In this document: positions 1-5,193 of the stretch, piece by piece | How positions within the stretch are numbered: the first letter of the stretch is position 1 | Layout of the letters: each line of letters starts with the position of its first letter | Notes under the pieces: model-generated | Told to the model about the DNA's origin: nothing | Seen by the model: only the letters and a program-made list of their open reading frames with translations | The model's database searches: none | Origin: Chloroflexota bacterium | GTDB taxonomy: Bacteria; Chloroflexota; Ktedonobacteria; Ktedonobacterales; Ktedonobacteraceae | Direction: 5' to 3' | Assembly (NCBI GenBank): GCA_005881495.1 | Contig: VBHI01000294.1 | Location: 1 to 10,449, forward strand | Length of the DNA stretch: 10,449 nt | Position numbers and translations under genes: made by a program

Positions 1-766
1 CCTCTCCCCACACGACAGCGGTCGGGTGAGTGATGGGGGCCAGTTGACTCTGCGGATAGGAGGTGGCCACTTGTCCAGACCCACCCCCCGCTCGATACCA
101 GGCAATACTTCCCCGGACAGCTCCCGGCTGCGTATAGGTATCTACAATCGCTTCAAACTCTTTGGCACGAAGAGCTTGCTTGTTGCCGACCCAATGATCA
201 TAGAAATAAGACAAGTAGAGACGCACCGTTTCCCGATCATGACCGATGAGTTGATCGGCTTGCGTAAGCGTGTGAAAATGCTGGTACCAGCGCTCCTTCT
301 GGGCTGCTGGCTCCAAAGGGCGTGTGCCAAAACCGGGATAGACCGGCGCTGATAATGCGAGACCCTGGACGCGCCCAGGATCCATCTGCGCTACGGTCTG
401 CGCCACACGCGAGCCAATATCATATCCAACAAGCAGGACTGTCTCAAGTTGCAACTGATCAAGCAAAGCCAGCACATTTCTGGCTTGCGCTTCAGCAGAG
501 TAGGCCGAACGTGCAGGCCAATCGGGTTTAGCAGAGGCGCCAAATCCCCGCAAATCCATGGCGATGACCGAGGTGATCTGCGTAAGGCGAGGAAGCACAC
601 GCCGCCAGTCATACCAGAAGCCAGGCCAGCCGTGAAGCAAGAGCACCGTTGGGCTCCCTTGTCCTCGCCTCACATAATGCAGTTCCAGTCCATCAGCATC
701 GTGAGCCATTGCGTGTCCCCAAGCTGCATCTTGAGGAAGGATATCAAACATCTCATCCACAGGCAT
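1..766 (-). CDS. alpha/beta hydrolase, epoxide hydrolase/haloalkane dehalogenase type (3' end outside window)
   Basis: The minus-strand frame is open from ATG at 766 to the window edge, giving 255 residues and no stop, so the C terminus is missing. Seen: an HGWPG oxyanion-hole motif at residues 45-49, followed by FWYDWR; a strand and turn DLRGFGAS at 71-78; and the nucleophile elbow GYDIG at 114-118, with Asp116 in the nucleophile position. The frame stops at VVWGE (251-255), the strand before the usual catalytic acid, so the acid and histidine lie outside. Known: an Asp nucleophile in this elbow marks epoxide hydrolases, haloalkane dehalogenases and fluoroacetate dehalogenases, whereas esterases use Ser. 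Inferred: a soluble cytoplasmic hydrolase of epoxides or halogenated compounds; the substrate cannot be told. The ribosome site before 766 is weak (GGGA about 8 bases upstream), and Met6 or Met20 are other possible starts. It is the last minus-strand gene here, about 500 bases beyond the 118-residue gene. Confidence 0.88.
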   Translation of the reverse strand, partial: MPVDEMFDILPQDAAWGHAMAHDADGLELHYVRRGQGSPTVLLLHGWPGFWYDWRRVLPRLTQITSVIAMDLRGFGASAKPDWPARSAYSAEAQARNVLALLDQLQLETVLLVGYDIGSRVAQTVAQMDPGRVQGLALSAPVYPGFGTRPLEPAAQKERWYQHFHTLTQADQLIGHDRETVRLYLSYFYDHWVGNKQALRAKEFEAIVDTYTQPGAVRGSIAWYRAGGGSGQVATSYPQSQLAPITHPTAVVWGE

Positions 767-1267
767 AGTTCATTCCCATTTCATGCTCTGAACGACTTTC
801 TTCCCACACATTGTATTCTGCCACAAAGGTCGGCTTGTACGCAACGCACGCAGAAGCAGCAGGTACATCCAGCGGCCAGCGAGGCTGTACGTAGGATGAC
901 AGTGATCGCGCCAGAGAATTGAGCTTGATGAGAATGCCTGTTCTTTATATTTACTGACGCATATCTTCACCTAAACTCAAAATTGGCTCGTAACCTTGCC
1001 TCAAAAGAATGAAGCACAAAAGCAAGCGAAACTCTTGCTCAGATGCTCACCAATCAGCAGGTTCGGGAAAAACATGCTGGTATGTGGAGGGTCGGAAGTA
1101 ATCCCTACTAGCAAACAAGCATAGTGAAAAAAGTGGATCAGAGGAAGCAGGGGTACCGGAAGCGACAAGAGCCAGAACGAGAAAAGAGCAGCGGTGTACT
1201 GCCGTACTCTACGTGTCCTGGCTCCATACGGGAATGAGGCTGTCTGGCGTGCCCCGTACCGGGTCGC
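767..1267. other. intergenic stretch without a convincing gene
   Basis: About 500 bases between the alpha/beta hydrolase and the 118-residue gene. A short minus-strand frame at 770-970 has no family resemblance and no good ribosome site, so it is not called. A TACAAT hexamer reading toward the hydrolase lies near 826-831, but no acceptable -35 box is visible. A possible terminator hairpin for the upstream minus-strand gene is listed separately at 1016-1040. Nothing else is recognised. Confidence 0.5.
1016..1040 (-). terminator. possible weak intrinsic terminator
   Basis: Read on the minus strand, AGCAAG (1039-1034) pairs with CTTGCT (1026-1021) around a 7-base loop, and TTTTG follows at 1020-1016. 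The stem is short and not GC-rich, and the T-run is only four bases. Its position, about 230 bases past the stop of the 118-residue gene and before the hydrolase, would suit a transcript end. Confidence 0.25.
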
Positions 1268-1624
1268 CTAGCCCAACTCAGACGCCTGAGTCTGGAAGTC
1301 CGCGAACTGGCGCTGCAGCTCCTCCCCGATAAACGCGGTGATGACGCCCAGGTTGTCGATCACCTGGGCGGCGCGGTTATTGAGGCGAAGAAACTCCTCG
1401 CTGGTGCGCAACGCATTCAGCTTCTCGCGGTCACCACGGACGATCAGGAAGCCTAGGAGATCGCCGCCATGTGGCTCCAAGGCGACGGGCTCGAAGCTCT
1501 CTATCATGCCCTGCTGCTGCAACTGCGTGTAGTACTGGATAGACTCATTGAAGACCTGCAGGGCTTTCTGTTCCCGGCCCCGCACAACAGCACCCCATCC
1601 GATAACAAGTGCGCCAGTGGCCAT
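1268..1624 (-). CDS. conserved-looking 118-residue protein of unknown function
   Basis: ATG at 1624 follows a strong ribosome site (GGAAAGGAG about 8 bases upstream) and a near-consensus promoter at 1697-1725, so this is very likely a real, separately transcribed gene. The family is not recognised. Seen: no signal peptide, membrane segment or cysteine. The order is a hydrophobic strand (ALVIGWGAVV, about 4-13), a long amphipathic helix with Gln-rich residues (about 18-40), a strand LLGFLIVRG (about 56-64), a helix (65-88) and a strand GVITAFIGEEL (about 93-103). This beta-alpha-beta-alpha-beta order resembles small dimeric alpha/beta-barrel proteins such as the YCII and antibiotic-biosynthesis-monooxygenase groups. 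That is a fold guess, not a functional call. It lies 132 bases past the SRPBCC gene. Confidence 0.8.
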   Translation of the reverse strand: MATGALVIGWGAVVRGREQKALQVFNESIQYYTQLQQQGMIESFEPVALEPHGGDLLGFLIVRGDREKLNALRTSEEFLRLNNRAAQVIDNLGVITAFIGEELQRQFADFQTQASELG

Positions 1625-1696
1625 TGCATCTCTCCTTTCCTGTACCCCCCGCTGGGGCGATATAGCAGCACATACCGAGTATTACTCCACACACAT

Positions 1697-1725
1697 ATGA
1701 TAGTCCATCGAAAAAATAAAGTCAA
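1697..1725 (-). promoter_or_regulatory. sigma70-type promoter of the 118-residue gene
   Basis: On the minus strand, TTGACT (1725-1720) is followed by a 17-base spacer and TATCAT (1702-1697). Each box matches the vegetative consensus at five of six positions. Transcription should start near 1690, leaving a leader of about 65 bases before ATG 1624. That leader has a small C/G hairpin (CCCC-AGC-GGGG) just before the ribosome site. Confidence 0.7.
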
Positions 1726-1756
1726 ACCTTGCAAGCGAGCGTGACTGGAAGAGCCA

Positions 1757-2242
1757 CTACATCTTTTTCAGCAGTTCTTCCAGACGATTATAGGTATCTT
1801 TGACTCCTTCTTCCATGCCACTTTGGAGCGTGCCATCGCGGTCAGCGACTGACTGGAAAACGGATTGAACAGTTAACCTGGTTCTTCCTCCAGGCAATTG
1901 CTCAAGCTTCATCGTCTCCAGCGTCACATGTCCTGTTTCCGGTAACCCTTCAAACTCAAAGGTATCAATAATGCGCTCAGGGGCAAGGACTTCGTGATAC
2001 ACGCCGTGAAACGCGTATGCTTTTCCCTCAGCGTCTCGATTGATAAAGCGCCACTCTCCACCAGGTCTCACGTCCATCTTGTCAACTTCGGTTGAAAGGT
2101 ATCTCGGTCCCCACCATTGCGGGATCAGTTGTGGATCCGTACATGCCTTAAAAACAAGCTCTCGCGATGCATCGAATTCGCGTTCGATGATGATTTCTTG
2201 TTTGCCAGGTACTGATGTAATTTTTGTCTCATTTTTTGCCAT
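1757..2242 (-). CDS. SRPBCC/AHSA1-type START-like domain protein
   Basis: 161 residues, normal length for the family. Seen: the opening strand and helix [14 protein letters not shown] (about 20-33), the signature QWWGP (about 42-46), a middle segment with RPGGEWRF, and a C-terminal helix [16 protein letters not shown]. Known: SRPBCC proteins form a deep hydrophobic ligand cavity, and AHSA1-like members are often encoded beside ArsR-type repressors. The ligand here is unknown. The start is certain: AGGAGG lies just upstream, and the VOC gene's TAA stop is directly followed by this ATG with no base between, so translation is probably coupled. It is the last gene of the four-gene operon. A weak hairpin (GTGGCT with AGTCAC) follows the stop but has no T-run. 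Confidence 0.92.
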   Translation of the reverse strand: MAKNETKITSVPGKQEIIIEREFDASRELVFKACTDPQLIPQWWGPRYLSTEVDKMDVRPGGEWRFINRDAEGKAYAFHGVYHEVLAPERIIDTFEFEGLPETGHVTLETMKLEQLPGGRTRLTVQSVFQSVADRDGTLQSGMEEGVKDTYNRLEELLKKM

Positions 2243-2695
2243 TTATTCCTCCTTCTTATAGAAGCTCTGTCCAGGCTGTCTCAGCTCTGGCGGAAATTCC
2301 TGCAACAGCCACAAATTGCCATCGGGGTCGCTGAATTGGGCATACTTCACTCCTTGAAGGTCTTCAACCTCGCCGACCTCAAGTCCACGTTTCACGAGTG
2401 CCGAACGCGCTGTGTCTATGTTCGCTACGACCAGGTGCAGCCCCTTCACCGATCCAGGCTTCATAGCAGTAATTTCGCCCATCCCGGTCCCAATGACAAT
2501 GCTACAAGCCGACCCGGGCGGCGTGAACTGGACCACCCTCATCGTGTCGGTAGGTCGCGTATCAACTTCTAATTGAAAGCCAGCCTTTTCATAGAAGGCC
2601 TTGGCGCGGTCAACATCAGTCACTGGAACCGGTACCAGCTCAAGTTTCATCTCAGGGACTGCGGGAATGTTCTCTTTGGTGTTCTCTGCCATCAT
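2243..2695 (-). CDS. VOC superfamily (glyoxalase/bleomycin-resistance-like) protein
   Basis: About 150 residues. Seen: the N-terminal module KLELVPVPVTDVDRAKAFYE, a frequent opening in VOC proteins, and the second-module elements GLHLVVANIDTARSAL and FSDPDGNLWLLQEF, the typical closing strand. Known: paired beta-alpha-beta-beta-beta modules form a metal or ligand site used by glyoxalases, extradiol dioxygenases and antibiotic-binding proteins. The exact activity cannot be read. The frame also opens at a TTG at 2710, but AAAGGA sits about six bases before the ATG at 2695, with a second ATG at 2692, so 2695 is preferred. It lies about 20 bases past the RibD-C gene, and its TAA abuts the SRPBCC start. 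Confidence 0.9.
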   Translation of the reverse strand: MMAENTKENIPAVPEMKLELVPVPVTDVDRAKAFYEKAGFQLEVDTRPTDTMRVVQFTPPGSACSIVIGTGMGEITAMKPGSVKGLHLVVANIDTARSALVKRGLEVGEVEDLQGVKYAQFSDPDGNLWLLQEFPPELRQPGQSFYKKEE

Positions 2696-2714
2696 GATTG
2701 TTCCTTTCAACTGC

Positions 2715-3290
2715 TTAGCGTGGCCGGTAACAAACGCGCATCACCCCAGACGTGTACGTCTTTGCGCTGACCAACTCCAGGTTGACCCTGTCCGTGAACA
2801 CGCGTTTCCCATTGCCTATGGCAACAGGATGGACCATCAGCACGTACTCATCAATTAAACCAAGTCGCACAAACGTTTGTGCCGTGCGAATGCCGCCAGG
2901 TACCCCCAGGTCTTTCCCAGGCTGTCGCTTGAACTTGGTGACTGCTTCAACAAGATCCGTATCATTCTTCACCAGAAGGAGCTCTGCATTCTCCCACGCA
3001 AGTTGTTCTTCCTTCTTCGAGAGAATGATCCCGTGTAATGTGTTCACTGCCTGCGCAATTGCACGTTCGCCCTTGGAGGCTGAAGGGTTTTTAGCGACGT
3101 TTGACCAGTATGGTATCATCCCTGAAGCCGTCGGATAGCCAATAAAACCACTATCAAACCCTTCAAGTAAGGCAACCATGTCATCGTTTAGCTCCTGATC
3201 TGGTGTCTGCTCCATCCAATCCAGCTCACCGTGTGGCCCGGAAAAGAAGCCGTCACATGTCATGGTCATGTAGAGAAATACCTTTCGCAT
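2715..3290 (-). CDS. dihydrofolate reductase family protein (RibD C-terminal domain)
   Basis: 191 residues from the chosen start. Seen: the opening strand RKVFLYMTMTCDGFFSGPHGELDW, with the family's DGF-GP pattern, and the nucleotide-binding stretch VPGGIRTAQTFVRLGLIDEY, followed by HPVAIGNGKRVF. Known: these RibD-C proteins are NADPH-dependent reductase relatives common in soil bacteria, mostly of unknown substrate; they are not the housekeeping FolA. The frame also has an ATG at 3314 with a moderate AGGTGA site. The ATG at 3290 has a full GGAGG at 3300-3296 five bases away, and relatives start with this strand, so 3290 is chosen. It is the second gene of the ArsR operon and probably acts on the same stress compound or metabolite as its neighbours (inference). 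Confidence 0.9.
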   Translation of the reverse strand: MRKVFLYMTMTCDGFFSGPHGELDWMEQTPDQELNDDMVALLEGFDSGFIGYPTASGMIPYWSNVAKNPSASKGERAIAQAVNTLHGIILSKKEEQLAWENAELLLVKNDTDLVEAVTKFKRQPGKDLGVPGGIRTAQTFVRLGLIDEYVLMVHPVAIGNGKRVFTDRVNLELVSAKTYTSGVMRVCYRPR

Positions 3291-3322
3291 GGTGTCCTCC
3301 ACATTTTTGTTCATCTTATCAC

Positions 3323-3655
3323 CTACTTTCTTGTGTGCCCTTCACGAGCTTCTTTTTCACTTTCGAGTACGGTATCTAATGCAGCAAAACGCTCTTCCCA
3401 CCTTTGCTTCATTTGCTGAACCCATGCTTCAAATTGAGACAGCGTCTGTGGATTGAGGCGGTAGACATGCTTTTGTGCCCGTTTTTCCATCTCCACTAAG
3501 TGTGCCTCACGCAAGACTTTGAGATGTTGTGAGACCGCTTGTGGGCTGACAGGAAAGTGCTCGTAGAGAGCAGTAGCCGTTAACTCACCACTGCTGGCAA
3601 GGAGTTCTAAAATGTTCCTTCTGGTCGGATCGGCAAGGGCACCAAACATATCCAT
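3323..3655 (-). CDS. ArsR-family winged-helix transcriptional repressor
   Basis: 110 residues. Seen: MFGALADPTRRNILELLA at the N terminus, the classic ArsR opening, then the helix-turn-helix about residues 26-50, with recognition helix SPQAVSQHLKVLREAHLV, a wing with KHVYRLN, and a charged C-terminal helix. There is no cysteine at all, so it cannot use the thiol metal sites of classical ArsR/SmtB proteins. Known: metal-independent members of this type are often encoded next to SRPBCC (AHSA1) proteins. Inferred: an autorepressor of the operon it heads, sensing an organic ligand or partner protein. The start at 3655 lies 7 bases below a perfect -10 box, so no ribosome site can fit. Met3 (3649) is a second possible start, also without a ribosome site. 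Confidence 0.93.
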   Translation of the reverse strand: MDMFGALADPTRRNILELLASSGELTATALYEHFPVSPQAVSQHLKVLREAHLVEMEKRAQKHVYRLNPQTLSQFEAWVQQMKQRWEERFAALDTVLESEKEAREGHTRK

Positions 3656-3662
3656 ACGATAG

Positions 3663-3691
3663 ATTATAAAACATTTCCTTAATTAAGTCAA
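3663..3691 (-). promoter_or_regulatory. strong sigma70-type promoter of the arsR operon, giving a leaderless mRNA
   Basis: Minus strand: TTGACT (3691-3686), a 17-base spacer, then a perfect TATAAT (3668-3663). Only seven bases separate the -10 box from ATG 3655, so the expected start point falls on or next to the start codon. The spacer holds a perfect 10-bp palindrome CTTAATTAAG (3678-3687). The -35 box overlaps a second dyad, TCAA-TAC-TTGA (3688-3698). Either could be the ArsR operator; a repressor bound there would block the polymerase. Confidence 0.8.
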
Positions 3692-3698
3692 TACTTGA
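3678..3698. promoter_or_regulatory. candidate ArsR operator dyads
   Basis: Two adjacent dyads overlap the arsR promoter: the AT-rich palindrome CTTAATTAAG in the -35/-10 spacer, and TCAATACTTGA over the -35 box. ArsR-family repressors bind AT-rich dyads placed this way. Which one, if either, is bound is an inference. Confidence 0.4.
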
Positions 3699-3785
3699 TA
3701 TGATGTTTGTTTTGGGGACTGGAAAATGGCAAGAAGTTGTGTGCCAGGAAAGCGGCAAATTGTAAGAACTAGCCTATAGAGACTT

Positions 3786-4019
3786 TGTTGGCGAATGAAA
3801 GTGCGAGTCGAATCGGCCCCGTCACCGGGCGAGCACAAGGCATCGCCCCTACTATGCTACGGCTTCGCAAGCCGGGGCGTGCATAGGCCCCGTCACCGGG
3901 CGAGCACAAGGCATCGCCCCTACTATGCTACGGCTTCGCAAGCCGGGGCGTGCATGGTGGCAAAGGAACGTTTCTTTCCCTTCGCCCGGACATTTCACTC
4001 TCTGTGTCATTCGCCAGCA
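3786..4019. mobile_element. possible small inverted-repeat element (MITE-like) carrying the 70-bp repeats
   Basis: TGTTGGCGAATGA at 3786-3798 faces TCATTCGCCAGCA at 4007-4019. These are inverted repeats matching at 12 of 13 positions, with a perfect 10-bp core. Between them lie the two 70-bp direct repeats and no credible gene. Such a layout fits a non-autonomous element moved by a transposase encoded elsewhere. No clear target-site duplication is visible at the outer edges, so the call is tentative, and the inverted repeat alone could be chance. Confidence 0.35.
3815..3955. repeat. two exact 70-bp direct repeats, period 71
   Basis: Copies at 3815-3884 and 3886-3955 are identical over 70 bases with one base between them. 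Each copy contains two hairpins: GGGCGA pairing with TCGCCC across a 10-base loop, and CGGCTT pairing with AAGCCG across the loop CGC. The GC-rich hairpin content suggests a REP-like interspersed repeat; I recall similar sequences from Chloroflexota genomes but cannot confirm it here. Exact identity implies recent duplication or gene conversion. Confidence 0.9.
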
Positions 4020-4105
4020 GTAATTCATGCGCCTGTGGCGCACCAGAGTCTATGGAAATAGCGGCATTTAGAGCATGACGTAACACATAAGGCTATTTCC
4101 AGGGG

Positions 4106-4120
4106 AGCCTGTTGAAAAAG
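4106..4120 (+). repeat. IS-type terminal inverted repeat, outer left end
   Basis: AGCCTGTTGAAAAAG is the perfect reverse complement of 6431-6445. The motif resembles ends I associate with IS1182-type elements. It faces right, with the methyltransferase and the decayed transposase between it and its partner. Confidence 0.75.
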
Positions 4121-4269
4121 GGTGCCATACACACTGGGCGTTGGTTGTGCCTGCTGCGTTTTTCGAGTATATTGTTCCCTGGCTTACTTCACATGCGGAC
4201 CTGTTATCACTCATCTGTTGACTGCATATTCCATAGTCGTCGTGCAGTCCTGCCATTCACTCAAAAGGC

Positions 4270-4366
4270 CCTCACCCAAGCCGGACACCACGCGCCGGGG
4301 TGAGGCGGAGGAGACCGAGAGGCGTGGAATGCGCAGCATCTCATCCGAGCGCGAGGAATGACGCTC
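4270..4366 (+). ncRNA. possible structured 5' leader (three hairpins) before the methyltransferase
   Basis: Three stems follow each other: CCTCACCC (4270-4277) with GGGTGAGG (4298-4305), a perfect 8 bp; GAGA (4317-4320) with TCTC (4339-4342) enclosing GCG/CGC; and GAGCG (4347-4351) with CGCTC (4362-4366). The start codon follows at 4382. No known riboswitch class is recognised. The stems may be regulatory RNA, or just GC-rich sequence. Confidence 0.25.
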
Positions 4367-4381
4367 AGAAAGAGAGAAGAC

Positions 4382-5193
4382 ATGAAGGAGCTTCACCTGA
4401 CCGATCCAGCGAAAATCAAAGCGGCCACCACGTATAATAGCGCCGCCGACCATTTCGATGCCTCAAACGTGGCTCGAGCGTGCTCGATGTTGGGTGTGGG
4501 ATGGGCGCTTCGGCTTTACCAGCCGCCGAGGTGGTTGGCCCAGAGGGAACCGTCTTGGGGGTTGATCTCGCAGAGAAGCTGCTCGAACAGGCGCGGGCGA
4601 AGGCGGCGCAACGCCACCTCCAGAATGTCGAGTTTCGCCTGGCTGATATGACTGAGCTGGGCTTTCCTGACCAGCACTTTGAGGCGATCATCAGCGTCTT
4701 TAGTATTTTCTTTGTCCCGGAGATGCAAGCGCTGGTTCGGGAACTGTGGCGCATGGTCAAACCCGGTGGCACACTGGCGATCACGACATGGGGGCATTCC
4801 TTCTTCGAGCCAGTTTATACGGTGTGGCGAGCAGCGGTGCGCAGCGAGCGACCAAACTTGTATGCCGCCTTCAATCCGTGGGACCGCATCACTGCACCGG
4901 ACCAGCTGCATCAGCTGCTGCAAAGCGGCGGGGTGCCGGATGCTCAGATCGTACCAGAAAGTGGAAGCCAGATCCTCCAGTCACCGCAAGACTGGTGGAC
5001 CATCGTCCTCGGCTCAGGGCTGCGGGGGACTGTTGACGCCATGGACGGAGCCACTGCCACGCGTATCCAGGATCAGACCGTCACCTGGGTGCGCGACAAC
5101 GGAGTGACGTCCATTCAAACCAACGTCATCTATGCTCTCGCTACCAAAGGGAAGGGGTCCAGCACGTTGAAGAAGGAGGGCCTGTTGCCATGA
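4382..5193 (+). pseudogene. class I SAM-dependent methyltransferase, N-terminal region disrupted
   Basis: Seen: from ATG 4382 the frame reads KIKAATTYNSAADHFDAS, the usual start of this methyltransferase group. It then loses the frame near 4465-4480. The rest, from 4480, is in another frame and carries motif I VLDVGCGMG, the acidic strand GTVLGVDLAEKLL, the motif FRLADM, the post-motif ELWRMVKPGGTLAITTWG, and later NPWDRIT and DWWTIVLGSG. From memory of relatives, a stretch of roughly 20-25 codons (the FWDRFG-type helix) is missing at the break, so this is a deletion with frame change, not a simple slip. A GTG at 4480 could restart the frame but would begin on the first SAM-binding strand, so a working enzyme is unlikely. 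The C terminus also looks altered: relatives end near YALATK, and here 14 extra residues lead to TGA at 5191-5193, overlapping the transposase ATG. Confidence 0.8.
5161..5175 (+). repeat. degenerate IS-type end before the transposase
   Basis: AGCACGTTGAAGAAG matches the end at 4106-4120 (and the complement of 6431-6445) at 12 of 15 positions, in the left-end orientation. It begins just where the methyltransferase homology runs out and 29 bases before the transposase start, as expected for the true left end of the element. Part of it overlaps the purine-rich ribosome site, so some similarity may be coincidence. Confidence 0.4.

Larger units (their letters stand above)
4020..4381. other. non-coding stretch with an IS-type end and structured leader
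   Basis: No convincing gene. It contains the IS-like terminal repeat at 4106-4120, a weak possible plus-strand promoter (TTGTGC, 17 bases, TATATT at 4168-4173) and three successive predicted hairpins at 4270-4366 before the methyltransferase start. Short frames on both strands show no family resemblance or good ribosome sites. Confidence 0.5.

Noticed and set aside
26..922. Several plus-strand frames over the left end
   Set aside because: They lie antisense to the alpha/beta hydrolase frame (766 down to 1), which has clear catalytic motifs, or in the adjacent gap, and show no family features.
770..970. 66-residue minus-strand frame before the hydrolase
   Set aside because: No ribosome site, no family resemblance, and unusual composition; probably chance.
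3815..3955. CRISPR array
   Set aside because: Only two adjacent 70-bp copies with one base between, so there are no spacers, and there are no cas genes.
3795..4061. 88-residue plus-strand frame over the 70-bp repeats
   Set aside because: Its apparent internal repeat comes only from the DNA repeat; there is no ribosome site or domain.
4145..4173. Plus-strand promoter (TTGTGC, 17 bases, TATATT)
   Set aside because: The -35 box matches at only three of six positions; too weak to list as a feature.
4270..4366. SAM-sensing riboswitch before the methyltransferase
   Set aside because: Hairpins are present, but I could not match any known SAM riboswitch core; kept only as a low-confidence structured leader.
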